The position numbers were made by a program, and so were the translations under genes. Below, one piece after another: positions 10,540-21,856 of a DNA stretch of 64,000 bases. The stretch is from assembly GCA_949318235.1 (NCBI GenBank), contig OX439132.1, forward strand, positions 44,048,831 to 44,112,830, in the 5' to 3' direction. Numbering within the stretch: position 1 is the first letter of the stretch; each line of letters begins with the position of its first letter. Below the pieces are notes generated by a model. It saw only the letters and a list, made by a program, of their open reading frames with translations. It did not search any database and was not told where the DNA came from. The DNA comes from Ecdyonurus torrentis (lineage: Eukaryota; Arthropoda; Insecta; Ephemeroptera; Heptageniidae).

Positions 10540-10657
10540 CAATAATGCTGTTCGTAAACCCTGTTCTTTGCTCCTAAAATGACGATCAGCTACGTTTAAT
10601 CAAATAGAATGCGTATTTTTTGGTGCAAGAGAACAGAGTTTACGAACAGCATTATTG
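10540..10657. mobile_element. Short palindromic MITE, family B copy 1
   Basis: CAATAATGCTGTTCGTAAAC at the left and GTTTACGAACAGCATTATTG at the right are exact reverse complements. The inner arms contain CCTGTTCT and AGAACAG. Two relatives lie at 16135-16243 and 44724-44839. Confidence 0.85.
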
Positions 10658-10835
10658 TCGCAACTTTTTACATTGTTTGTCGGATGTCAAATTTACAATG
10701 CAATGTGAATGATACTTAAAACAAAAATACTAAATTACCAGAAGGATGAATACAATGTGGGATTCTTTACTATTATGCTATAGGCTACAATAAAAAAAAT
10801 TGGTCACAGTTAAATTTACGATAGTAACATTATAT

Positions 10836-10841
10836 TTTATT
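10836..10841 (-). promoter_or_regulatory. COPS3 polyadenylation signal
   Basis: TTTATT on the plus strand reads AATAAA on the minus strand, about 130 bases after the COPS3 stop codon. Predicted from motif and position only. Confidence 0.55.
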
Positions 10842-10942
10842 ATAGATTACATACAAAGCAAAATATTTTGTTGCATAGGAAAAAAGAAAAGTACAAAGTA
10901 AATAATAATACAAGTTAGTCGACAATCTCTTGCTGAGGAAGT

Positions 10943-10978
10943 TCACATGCTTCACATGCTTTACATGCTTCACATGCT
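10943..10978 (-). repeat. Four 9-bp units carrying repeated in-frame stops of COPS3
   Basis: On the coding strand the unit AGCATGTGA (second copy AGCATGTAA) is repeated four times. Each unit reads Ser-Met-stop in the COPS3 frame, so the natural stop is followed by three more in-frame stops nine bases apart. Confidence 0.9.
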
Positions 10979-13900
10979 GTATGTGTTGGCTTTGGAGGTT
11001 TGTGCAGTTGCTGAGGGTGCGAGATCTTCGTCCTGGTTACCACACGACTTCTTCACAAACTGAGGGTTCACCATGATCTCCTCTTCCATGGTTTGGATCT
11101 TGCGGTCAAGCTCCATGCACACAGTCATCTGAAAACATCACGTAGCAAAGGGTTAGCATTGGAGTTTACATTAGAATGCAGTTCTACATGAACTCTGATG
11201 TGTATTACTAAATGCACTTAATTTCCACAAAATTTTCAAGAGAATTTCATGAGCTGATTTTCTGGGTGGAGAATGTAGAAATACTTTAGTGTTTACTATA
11301 GTATTTTATTATCATTATATTATCAGTATAAATGTGTATGTGTATTATGTAGTGGCCTATGTACTAGGTACCACTTACTTCATTGTCCATCTCGGACCCT
11401 ATCATTAAGTCAATACTCAATATGCAAAAATGTAGACCTATATAAATATGTATAAGTACACCTTGGTGTTTAATAAATAAATAAATAATTATATTTTAAT
11501 TATTTTTACACATCATTTTGTAGTTAACATAATAAAAAATAAGTGTGTTGTGTAAATTTTAGGCTTTCTTTTATTTTATAAATTACTTTCTTCGTGTAAA
11601 ACTTAAATACTGTCCTTTCTTTTTGTCATTAGTCATTATTGGCAACCACAATGCAAAAACTGTTATTATTATTCAATAATATTAAAATGGAAAAATATCA
11701 GGGTTTTGACTACTTGCCCTCCCCTCCCCCATTTTAATAATATGTAATAATTATCATTACGCTGTATTTTGTTTTCTTCAAAATAATCCCCTGATTAGAA
11801 CTCTCATATAAGTATAACCAACACTGATGTAGACAAGTCATTACCTCATCTCTAAGCCTCTGTAGCATTGCAGGACTGTTGTATTTTTCTGGGTCCTCGT
11901 GGAACACAACCATGCCATCTTTTTGATTGATCGTCGCAAAAATGTCCCCATCCTCTATCTGAAAGTCAACATAAATAAGTTTTACAGACCAAATAATAAT
12001 AAAAATACAAATATAATTCTTTTATTTATTTATTGCTTTGTGAGAAGTTGAAAAACAAAACTGTTTTCAGCAGTCCCTTGGGTAAAAAAAAAAATAATAA
12101 TAATAATAATGTAGTAAGTAATAATGTAAGAAAAAAAAATGTAAAATGTAAAAAAAAATGTAAAAAAAAAAAAAATAATAATGTAATAAGTAATAATGTA
12201 AGAAATCAACGAACTAAAGTGCAAGTACAAAAATTTAGTTTTAACATGCCATGGTTGCAAGACAAAGAGAGGCAACACATTTTCCTCTTTTTTTCTTGGT
12301 TTGCAAAATTTACAGTTCATGATAAAATTTAACATAACACTTTTTCAACTTTTAATGATATAATAATACGTTTCTGCAAGAATTTAGTCTTTAATTTTCA
12401 TAGTTTTCTAATCGGGTAAGCAAAAAGGGTACTACCTGCTTGAATGAAATGATATACACCTTATTATACGTTATATTTTGTCTAGCCTCCTCTACTTTAT
12501 TTCTTTTTCAGGGAATTGTCAATCAAAGTGACAGATATTTTAGTTTGTTGGTCAGCATATAATAATGGCTTAACAATTGTTAAACTAGTTACAAGAGGAT
12601 AAAGCACAATGTCTTACCATGTTAAGGATAAGTCTCTCTGCATCAGTTGGACCAGGGAGGTGCACTCTACTTGCAACGTCAGTCAAAGAGAGGGTGAGGA
12701 ATGTTTTAGTGAGACGTTGAATGTTCTTCTTGGTAAGAGATGACAGTACCTGCTTCACTAAACCTGTGTTGTTCTCACTGTAAACATATCAAAAAATTAC
12801 ATTCAATTGTAGGACGCACAACACAAGACCTTCCTCTGGTGACAATAAAATATTTGAATTGTATCTGATACGTAATGATGTATTCACATGTTCTTCTTCT
12901 TTTTAAACTCTGCGCAGTAAAATAATTGTTCCCAATTAAAACTAAGTTATTTAAAAATTTAATAAATATTAATGAAAAATCAAATATACGATATGTATGA
13001 TAATAAAAATATTTGATAGTAAAAGACAGATAGATTAGGAAAAATTGAGTAATGGGAGATGTATGAGCTTAGCTTTCACTAATAGGGACGATGTGGTAAA
13101 TAAAATCTTCTAACCCAGGCCGAAAAGAAATTTAAAAGTTAATGTAGGTGGCTTTGTAGAAAGCGAGTGTCATTAAAAAAGAGGAATTATGGCTTGCATA
13201 GTGAATTAGATGGTATGAGCATTAGCACAATGTCATTTTCAGCACCTCAACTCTTACTGGGACCCCCACTTACTATCAAACCTTTTTATTATTTAACAAC
13301 TTCCAACCCATTTACTACAAATAAATGAATAGGCCTACGATAACCTATGAACTTTTTTTTTTTTTTTTTTTTTTTTACTTTGCCATAGTTTAAATTTAAA
13401 TGGTATAATATATTATCACAATTGTGTATATATCGCTGTTGTTCGGGTCTATTGGCCGATGTCCACTTGACCTTGAAAAAATAAAAATCGTCGGATCGAC
13501 CCCAGATTTTGAATTTTTGCATTTCAGGTCATTTGCAGCAAACTAAATATTTTTCAAGGTCAAGTAGACATCGGCCAATATAGCGGAACAACAGCGATAT
13601 GTATACCACTGATTACATTAGAAAGTAAATTAAAATAAACAACAATTTAGAATCCTTACCGAGCAAAGACTTCCTGATACTTGGTGAGCACAGCCTGCAC
13701 CTCTGAGGTCTTATTTGTACCGTACGCAGTCGCAAGCTCATGGTAAGGTTGACTCAGAGGCTTGATGAAGCGACTCACTACCTGAGAGGTGTATTTAGAT
13801 GTGGGTAACGTACCAAGCTGAAATCAGTTACATATTGAAACACAGGTTAGTGTATGATTTAGTAAAAATTTAATTATGTCAAACACATTCAAAGACGATC

Positions 13901-15459
13901 ATATATTTGGGTTATTACATATTGAAAATAACATACAAATATGAAAATTCAAATTTTGGACAAGTCTATTTTTATTATTATTATTATTAGCCTACACTAT
14001 TATTATTTAATTTATTTTTTAATAAATTAAGGAAAGAAATTGACTTAGCAATAATTTACTGATTGAAAAGATGATAGAATAACACAGATAATTTGAAAAT
14101 TTGGAAAGTGTTTACTAACTAACATAACAAATCAAGCTATGTGTTATTTTACCCCCCCTTTTTTTATATAAAATAAAGTTTTTTTTTTTTAATGTTTTGA
14201 ATTATTTTAAATGGTTTAAAATTTTCAGAACTGTATCAAAAAAAAATTCTAGCTAATTATGCCTGTTTTTTGCAGATAATGTACATTGAAACTCTTTTGT
14301 AGGGTAAGTTACTTAAAGTTGCTTCATTCCTACAGTGTGACGATCTTTACTACAGTGGAATGCATTTTAAATTGAGACATGAACACAAAGTCGTCTGGTA
14401 GCACTTTGTTAGTATTGTTGGTTTCTGAGTCTATTTATTATCTCAATAAAACCACTTTTACAAGTTTTCTGTTTATTCATAACACATTGTTCAATAAAGA
14501 AGAAGAAGTTAAAGTGCCTACCTTGCCGTGTAAGATGAGAGAGACGAGGATATATTTCTTGTAGGCCTCAAGCATGATATGTGAGACAGCCATGGCTGGA
14601 GTGGTTACAGCAACTTCAAAGAAGTAAATTGCTCTGTCCAGGTTCTTCACAGCTGTATAGATCATGCCTCCATAGTAGAAATATCGCAGGAAGTACTCGG
14701 CATCAAACTGGGAACCCTATCACACAAACAATGACAAATACCCTACCATGAAATATCTTGAACATGAAAAGTTTATCAGTTAAAATATTGATGAGATTTT
14801 ATAATAACTACATACAGTACATATTTTTATTTGAATTAAATATATTATTTTAATTGACTCAAAATGTCAAATTACCATAAATTTTAATAAAAAAAAAACA
14901 ATGAAGTGTTGTAATATAGGTAAGCCTTGGTTAGTAAGGAATGAGTACGAGTTCAAAACAAATCATGTAATTTTGAACTATTTGTCTGGTATGGTATAAT
15001 ATTTAACAATTAACCTCAGATATGAGGAAACTTTTTTTTTATTATTTTTTATTTTAGCATAAGTTTGCACTTGCAGTAGTTCATCTCCTATAGCAGGAAC
15101 GTTAGATTGAATGCACGCTACAATTGGGCCTGGAGGAGACTGCAGAACTAGACGCCGCCATTTGAAGTATTTTACACGTCTAGTTCTGCAGATTCCTGCA
15201 GGCACAATTGTGGCGCGCATTCCATTGGACATTCTCGCTATAGGAATGAACTACTGTATAAGCTATATGAGATTGCCTTCAATAGAATGTGTACCAAATT
15301 TTAAATATGTTTGTTCAACTGTTAGTTGAGAAAAAAAAATTACATGGTGAGCAGAGGGCATCCTATAATTCCTATGTTATTTTTCCCCATATAACTTATG
15401 GACAAATTGATTTGAAATGTGGTACACATGCTATTAAAGGCAATACAAACAAACTTATG

Positions 15460-15499
<40 letters not shown>

Positions 15500-18400
15500 G
15501 ATGTCTGCGGTTAATCCTTAAATATGTTAATTCAGAATAACTTTGATATAAACTGTACACAGATATTAATTGATTAATTAAATAATTAAAGTACCTCCTG
15601 GTTGATGCTAGTGATATCAATGTCAAGCAGTGCCACTGCTGGCTTCAGACACTTGGACAACAGACACAGTTGACACAGGTCAGCGTGCACAGAGGTCAGT
15701 TGAGACTCGTGAAGTTGAATCTTGAAGATTGCTTTGCTCAGAATTTCAACACCTTTTAGTGGAGTCTTCTGTTCTACCAGCCAGCGTGTGAAAGCGTGAC
15801 AAAGCTCTGCGTCTATGTAACAAAACAAAAACAAGCATTGGCAATCTTTGTTACAAAATTTATATGCAGGTTAAATGAAATTAAGTGCTAGCAAAAATTA
15901 GAGATATTTTGTGTTTAATTATAAGATATAAGATTTTATTACATTCTATGTCTAATTAATTTTCATTTTAATGTGCTTTAAACATTCTACATACTATGTG
16001 CCCCCCTTAACATTTTGTTTATTAAATATAAATATACATGAAGAAGAAACATAAAAAAGTATACTATAGTTTATTTTATTATTTTGAATAAAAATGTGAT
16101 TTCTGCCCTCCCCCCTGTACTGGTGACTTTTTATCAATGCTGTTTGTAAACCCTGTTTTCTGCTATGATCAGCTATGGTTATTTAAATACTGTAGAATAC
16201 CATTTTTTTGGTGCAAGAAAATGAGGCTTACGAACAACACTACTTTCTTCTCGCACACAAAGATGAAACACAAGCTGAAAAACTGGTAATTAAATGAGTG
16301 CAATTATTGTACTGTAAACCTTTCAACTTACATATCTCTGGTGCAAATCTAACTTGCTCTCCATTGCAAGAGTTGATGAAGTCATACATCTGAGTATACA
16401 ATTGTTCATTGTTGTTGAGTGGTGCTGGGAGGTTGAACTTTGCTAGCAGCACGGCAAGCACTCCCAGTGAGTGTTGGTTGTAGTTCAGTGTCTCAAGCAC
16501 AGTGTCCAAGTGCATGCCATTTTTAACCAGCAATTCATTTGACTTTGATATTAAATCATTGATATCACGGTAGTTACCTGCAAGCAAAATTATAACAACT
16601 TTAAGCAATAATTGATAAATTAAAGATTTGATAGCCAAAATTATATACCCTAAATCATGGATATATATACATACACAAACCATTTTTCTTATTATTACTA
16701 CTTACTGTCATGTTTTGAACAATAAAAAACTAGGACTTTATTACAGTACTAGCACTAAAGGCACTGCAAATAAATATATTCTGACTCCCGACCTAACAAC
16801 ACCTAAAGGATAAATTTTCATGCATAGTGTCACAATTGTGTGGCCAACTTCTTTTGCAAAAATTTAAATAGAATTCTCAAATTTGGCACACTTATACTTG
16901 AGGGTTGTCAAAATTGAATCAATTTTTTTTTTTTTTTTTTTTAAGTTCAAAATTTTAGTTTAAACCCTTTTTAAGGGCCCTATTTTTTGATTTTTTTTTT
17001 TAATGTGTATTAGTAATAGTCTTCACTTTTATTTTTATTTTTATTTATTATTATTTTTTTTTTCTTTTTCTCTTATGTTTGAATTTTACTGCTCAGCTCA
17101 AACGTAAAAGTGAAGTGAGTAAAATTGTGATTCTAATTTTAGTGTATTTATTTCATTACTTAGGGTGCGTACCGTATTCACTTGCGAGCGCTGAAAGTGC
17201 TGACAAAACGTACCGTATCACCTCTGTCAGCGCTTCACAGCGTTTACCGAAGAGACCCGAACGGACCACAGCTGATGCTGATTACCTCTGCGCGCTTCTG
17301 AAGGTAAATAGGTGAGGCGCCTCACAGAGGTCTGGCGTACCGTATTTGCTAGCGCAAAGTATCCAAATTGCTCAGAATTCGTACCGTATTGCCACAGCAC
17401 TGCACAGCTCTCTCATCGAAATACGGTACGCACCCTTAAAGTAGTTTGAACGAGGTTGTTAACAGCTGATTTTAAATTTATTTGAAGTTTGGCGCTTACT
17501 TGATTTTAATTTAATCATTAAAAACTTTGCAATAACCGAGTCTCGATCCGCTGACCCTCGTCATGTAAAAGCAGCGCTCTATCAACCATGCTGTCAAGGC
17601 ACTAGATAATAATCCAGCAAATTATATATATATTGCTTTTTGTAACTATTTTCTAATCAAACACTTTTCTCGCTTCTCAGTGCATATATTAATTAATTAT
17701 AATGAAGTTAATACAAATTAAGTACATTTGCAAGAGTTTTATTAACATTTATGAGCTCAATTAACGTTTATATCTCGTTTCTCCCGCGATCGCCATGATT
17801 CGGCGCCTCTAGCGGCCGATTTCCGAACTATTTAAAAATTACTGGTTAACAAAAAAATTCTCATTTTCAGCTCTTTTAGTCTCAAAGTTCTCAGTGCGTT
17901 TCGAACCAAATTTAGTTTAATGCTTTTAAAAGTTTCTTTGTTTATCAAAGAGCTTATTTATCTGTTTTTGAGTCCATTTAATAACACTTTCGCAGAAATA
18001 TGAATGATCTACTGTGGAGGGGGAATGGATTTTCAGCCATTAACCAATGCTATATGAGAAAAATGCTCGACTTTGCGGCTGGTTTTTAATATGTGTTTTC
18101 GAACTAAATGTAATTTTATAATACATCAATAGGAGCGTAGAGAGATAAGGAATCTATATGTAACAAAAAAACGGCGTTTAATAACAATGAAAGCTCGTTC
18201 AAACTACTTTAAGTGTTATACCGGTAATGTTGAATGTTTTATTTTTTTATCAAATGATAATTAAAAATATAAATGTTTCATATTTTTTATTCAATTACAG
18301 TATACTAGGCGGTTAAACTTGTGAATAAAAATAATCTCCAATTTTTCTCCGATAAATAAAAGAAGATGCATGTGGGTTAGTAATAAAATTATTATTTTCT

Positions 18401-19619
18401 TTTTTATATTAGGTATTGACCAATAAAGGAACAACTGTTTTGAGGCCTACTATAAACGATTTCAGTCACATACACTTCCGTTTCTACTCTTGCGCAGTAC
18501 GTCGAAGTGGATGTGACCAAAATTGCTTATAGTCGGCCTCAAAACAGTTGTTCCTTTACTAGTTAATACTGACTGCTTATGTTTACTTAAAATGCAGAAA
18601 AGGAAGTGCCGGAAGAGGAAACCACGTGACGGTAAAAGTGGGAGGTGGCTCAGGTCTAGCTTGCTGCTGGCACCAACTTTTCTCCCACTTTTACCGTTAC
18701 GTGGTTTCCTCTTCCGGTCACTTCCTTTTCCGCATTTTGAATAAACATAAGCAATCACTGTAATATATATGTGAATGGAGTATAATAATATGGGGTAGTG
18801 TATGTATGGGAACGGCATAAGTTTTAGATGTGAAATAAAATAGTCACAATAAGACATTAAATTATTAATACTGTCTCGTACTGCATGTGATATACAAGCC
18901 ATTTAAGAGAAATATGTGAAATGCAGATGCTTCAATGCAGTAAAAATTTGTAAAGCGTAGTAGCGCCAAGTCGCCACATAATTGGGAAAAGTAGATTGTT
19001 TATTCTGTTTGAAATTTGTGAAAACACAAGCTCCGCACTCGTGGCGGTACTTTGTAAATTGTAGTTCACTTTAGTTTGACAGGTAAGATATAATTTCCTC
19101 AAAGTGCCATTAATGAAGAATTATCTTATCCCATTTAACTAGCTTACAAAATAGCAATTAGAGTGCCATTTATTTGGTTTGTCAATAAGAATGCCAACTA
19201 TATTATTGTATCTCATCATGCATGTGATGCATGGTAAAATTTAAAGGAGAAAAACACAGACGTTGTTGGTCGGCATTACATACAGCGTGTACTGCGGCAC
19301 GTACTTCAATATTAGCTATAAATAGAGAAATACAGATTGTGTTATTAAATATTGCCAGCAGCACAAAGGAGGGTAATAATATCGTCAATAATATTCGGAA
19401 CAAAATATGACAAAGCGACGAGGAAAAACATGGCTCAATGCCGGTATGATATTTTCATACTCTAATTTCACGCTATTAAATTCTTCAATTGTATTATTCA
19501 TGTATTTAATTATTACATTAATATTTAAAAAATATAAAATTTATTAAACTAACAACGCTCTTACCCTGTGAAGTTAGTGATCTCACATTATTCACAAATT
19601 GTTCTAAAGCTGTAGCCAT
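10970..19619 (-). CDS. COPS3: COP9 signalosome complex subunit 3
   Basis: CSN3, a PCI-domain scaffold subunit of the COP9 signalosome, the complex that removes NEDD8 from cullin-RING ubiquitin ligases. Eight coding exons join in frame to 434 residues (human about 423): 19565-19619, 16332-16577, 15595-15812, 14522-14716, 13660-13817, 12618-12777, 11845-11958, 10970-11128, all with GT-AG junctions. Diagnostic sequence includes the N-terminus [25 protein letters not shown]...[33 protein letters not shown] (exon 3), [20 protein letters not shown] (exon 4), [20 protein letters not shown] (exon 5), [14 protein letters not shown] (exon 6, PCI winged helix), [20 protein letters not shown] (exon 7) and VNPQFVKKS near the C-terminus. 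Helical repeats occupy about residues 1-200 and the PCI domain about 200-370. The first intron is 3 kb and rich in MITEs. MGMT lies upstream on the same strand, too far away for a shared transcript to be likely. Confidence 0.97.
11129..11844 (-). other. COPS3 intron 7
   Basis: AT-rich intron with GT-AG ends and no recognisable internal feature. Intron 6 (11959-12617) is similar, with AAT/A-rich low complexity at 12090-12180. Confidence 0.7.
13424..13606. mobile_element. Fold-back MITE in COPS3 intron 5
   Basis: TATATCGCTGTTGTTC on the left pairs with GAACAACAGCGATATGTATA on the right. The inner arms share TTGGCCGATGTCCACTTGAC and TCAAGGTCAAGTAGACATCG. No ORF is present. Confidence 0.8.
13818..14521 (-). 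other. COPS3 intron 4
   Basis: GT-AG intron, AT-rich with ATT triplet runs near 13972. The ORF that starts inside it at 14379 is chance. No repeat family was recognised. Confidence 0.6.
15073..15258. mobile_element. Fold-back MITE in COPS3 intron 3
   Basis: GCAGTAGTTCATCTCCTATA at the left and TATAGGAATGAACTACTGT at the right are reverse complements. Inner arms carry CTGCAGAACTAGACG and CGTCTAGTTCTGCAG. The A-run at 15463-15494 lies outside it. Flanking GGTTAAT-type sequence at about 15010 and 15514 hints at a larger outer palindrome. Confidence 0.78.
16135..16243. mobile_element. Short palindromic MITE, family B copy 2 (diverged)
   Basis: Shares AATGCTGTTTGTAAACCCTG and the central GGTGCAAGA with the copies at 10540 and 44724. 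It is more diverged at its right end. Lies in COPS3 intron 2. Confidence 0.75.
17163..17435. mobile_element. PIF/Harbinger-type MITE, TTA target duplication
   Basis: Begins GGGTGCGTACCGTAT and ends ATACGGTACGCACCC, flanked by TTA on both sides (17160-17162 and 17436-17438). A 3-bp TTA duplication with a GG-starting terminal repeat is the hallmark of PIF/Harbinger elements. The 273-bp body is GC-rich for this window and lacks a transposase; CGTACCGTAT is repeated internally. In COPS3 intron 1. Confidence 0.85.
17440..18208. mobile_element. TTAA-flanked non-autonomous DNA transposon
   Basis: The 15-bp terminal repeat AGTAGTTTGAACGAG is exactly mirrored as CTCGTTCAAACTACT, with TTAA on both sides (17436-17439 and 18209-18212). 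TTAA duplication is typical of piggyBac and Kolobok elements. The 769-bp body has no transposase ORF but contains a tRNA-like relic. Its left TTAA overlaps the TTA of the adjoining Harbinger MITE. Confidence 0.8.
17528..17601 (-). pseudogene. tRNA-like relic
   Basis: On the minus strand CAGCATGGTTGATAGAGC resembles a tRNA D-arm/A-box and GGATCGAGACTC a T-arm/B-box at about the right spacing, with a TTTTACAT anticodon-loop-like stretch between. The anticodon and T stems do not pair properly and no acceptor stem forms, so this is a degraded tRNA-derived sequence, possibly from a SINE, and not a working gene. The anticodon cannot be assigned. Confidence 0.35.
18413..18569. mobile_element. Palindromic MITE, intact relative of the LINE-split copy
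   Basis: The end TAAAGGAACAACTGTTTTGA followed by GGCC is mirrored at the right as GGCCTCAAAACAGTTGTTCC. The centre contains TGCGCAGTACGTCG. It serves as the uninterrupted reference for the element at 2639-7380. Confidence 0.85.
18574..18753. mobile_element. Fold-back MITE adjoining the previous one
   Basis: TGCTTATGTTTACTTAAAAT on the left and its diverged complement ending CATAAGCA on the right. Inner arms GGAAACCACGTGACGG and CCGTTACGTGGTTTCC are nearly perfect, with AAAAGTGGGAG inside. It begins within five bases of the end of the MITE at 18413-18569. Confidence 0.78.
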
Positions 19620-20256
19620 GATTGTTTACAATTTTTCCGAAACTCATACCATGTTAGCCAACATGATAAAAATATTGGGAAAATGAAAATTACTTTTAGC
19701 ACCATTTTAAGCTCTAAACGAACAAAATACTCAATATTTTTCAGTAAAATTATATCAAGTATAAGAAAATTAATATAATTTGTTAATTTTATCAGATAAA
19801 TTATTTGTTTTTTTTTAAATTTTTTTTTTGTGTTGGCTAAGAAATTTATCACCAAATTTCAAATTGCATGGATTTTTTTACAGAGAAGTTTTTGTTCACT
19901 AGGATGATGAGATGTACCAACAGACGACCACATTATAATTTAATATACTGTAAAGATGTACAATATTAAGTTCTGAAATATTTAAATCAATACTAAAATA
20001 CAAATTTATAGTAAATAAGTAAGAAATCTTTTTTTTTTTTTTTTTAATTATTTTTATTTTGTAATTTACGAGACATGCCGCAATAAAGAAATGCAATTAC
20101 TCAATAATAAATTTATATTTATATTAAATGCTATGTTTACCCAATTTATTTAATGAAATATAAAATAAAAAAGGATTAGATTTAAGGATTCAAAACACAG
20201 CCGAGACAGAGATTTTTTTATGCGTACTGTTCAGTCGCAGTACACTATAATACTTT
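19620..20256. other. Upstream region of COPS3
   Basis: Contains the COPS3 promoter by position. No TATA box, initiator or other element could be called with confidence. AT-rich with T-runs at 19808-19830 and 20030-20044. Confidence 0.4.
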
Positions 20257-20662
20257 TGAAATTTTAAAAATGGACAATAAAGCATTACGACGCTCCAATG
20301 AAGTGGCTGGATGATAATTGTATTTCTCTGCCTTCTTATAGCTTCCTTTGCATAACAACCAAAATGCATGTATGTTGTAAAGGTGGGGGGTCCACCTTTA
20401 TACTTATGTCGCTTGCACCTCTCGTCTCTCTCTCTCCCTTTGTTCTCGTTTGTTTCCTTTCCAGAAAACATATTATAGCAAGTTCAAGAGCAAAGAGAGA
20501 GAAATAAGGAGTAAAGGTGAAGGTGTCTGGTCAACTGAACACGCACTGCGTTTTGGTTGTTACGCACAGCAAGATATAAGGAGGCGGGGAAATGCAATTT
20601 TTTGTGCAGCCACTTCCATGGAGTGGCATATAATGCTTTATTGTCAATTTTTTTAAATTTCA
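20257..20662. mobile_element. Fold-back MITE between COPS3 and MGMT
   Basis: TGGACAATAAAGCATTACGA on the left pairs with ATAATGCTTTATTGTCAATT on the right. The arms share AAGTGGCTGG/CCACTTCC and CATAACAACCAAAATGCATG/GTTTTGGTTGTTACG. The centre is CT/GA-rich. About 406 bp, non-coding. Confidence 0.78.
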
Positions 20663-21224
20663 ACAGTATGTATATAAAAGGATTTTAGATGAACCCCTAA
20701 TTTTATCATTTTTCATCTAAAAACCAGCTTGAGCCCAATACATTGATGATACACACAATACATAAAATCATAATTAATTATAGTCTAAAACATAAAATTT
20801 TAATAGTTATAGCATACGTACATTCAAATTATATTCAATTAAGTAAAATTCTGGCACAAAATTGATAACTTAGAAGGCATATAGGATGATCACACAGCTT
20901 CCAGAAGCTAGGTCTAGATCAGTTTTGGAAAATATATTTCTTGTGTAGAGATTGGAATAATTAGATTATTTATCTGAGTGTGTTAGTAATAAATAGAAAA
21001 AAATTCTGTAGGAACTTAATTGGGTTCAATAAACCAAACCTGAGGATTTTTTTTTTAATTAGAAAAACTTAAGTTACTTATAATAGTATAAGGTACATGC
21101 ACATATTTGTAACTTTGTGCAGTATACAGTATGCTTAGCATCATTTTAAATGCAAATAATAATTGTTTTGCCGCACAAAGTTACAACAATTAAATAAATA
21201 TAGAGTTGTTTTGATGTAATAATA

Positions 21225-21370
21225 TATATTCAACTCAAAAAACCTGAGTTACCTGCCGTTCGACCTTTTACGGTATCGCCCAGCCGCCCCCCTTCTCCTC
21301 AAATGTGACAATGGGCGATACTTTAAGCATGCCCGATTTAAATCAACTGAGGTTTTTTGAGTTGAATATA
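21225..21370. mobile_element. Short MITE with GC-rich core
   Basis: TATATTCAACTCAAAAAACC is mirrored as GGTTTTTTGAGTTGAATATA. The core is unusually GC-rich (CGCCCAGCCGCCCCCC). Ends in TA, so a TA or TATA target duplication is possible. Confidence 0.78.
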
Positions 21371-21642
21371 GCAAACACACTATAGCAAATATAATATAAT
21401 ATACTTAAAAAAAATTTAACAAATTTTTAGTTATTGATATGTAATAATTTTGATTTGTACTATAACACAACTGTTTGTAAATTATATTTTTTTCTTTCAT
21501 TATTTTGTTGCAAATTAGTATATTTAGCAATCAAAATTATCTTCTTATGAGAAAAACACATTATGATTCTAAATTTGGAACATTAAAAAACTACAAACAA
21601 AATATATTTTAAGAAAAAATTTACTTAAAAATTTGATAGTCA

Positions 21643-21773
21643 AAAGATTTGACTAAAAAACACATAGATAAATTAGAAAACTTGGCGAATGTATGATAAT
21701 AATAAGGTCATTACTATCTCCCATTCCCCAATTTATCCTAATCTATCCATGTGTGTTTTTCTGTCAGATCTTT
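21643..21773. mobile_element. Small fold-back element
   Basis: AAAGATTTGACTAAAAAACA and its diverged complement TGTTTTTCTGTCAGATCTTT bound a sequence with TAGATAAATTAG/CTAATCTATC arms. A related single arm (GACAGATAGATTAGG, TAATGGGAGAT) occurs near 13025. Confidence 0.6.
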
Positions 21774-21856
21774 AAATTATAAAAAAAATATATATATACA
21801 AATGTTGTGAGTTGATTTTAGAGTTGTTTCCAACTGATTATTTTCTAGACCAAGTT

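Noticed and set aside
17079..17315. 78-residue ORF crossing the Harbinger MITE
   Set aside because: It starts outside and ends inside the element; the composition follows the MITE, with no conserved motif.
18462..18902. 146-residue ORF antisense to the adjacent MITEs
   Set aside because: It runs through two palindromic elements and intron sequence of COPS3; no family resemblance.
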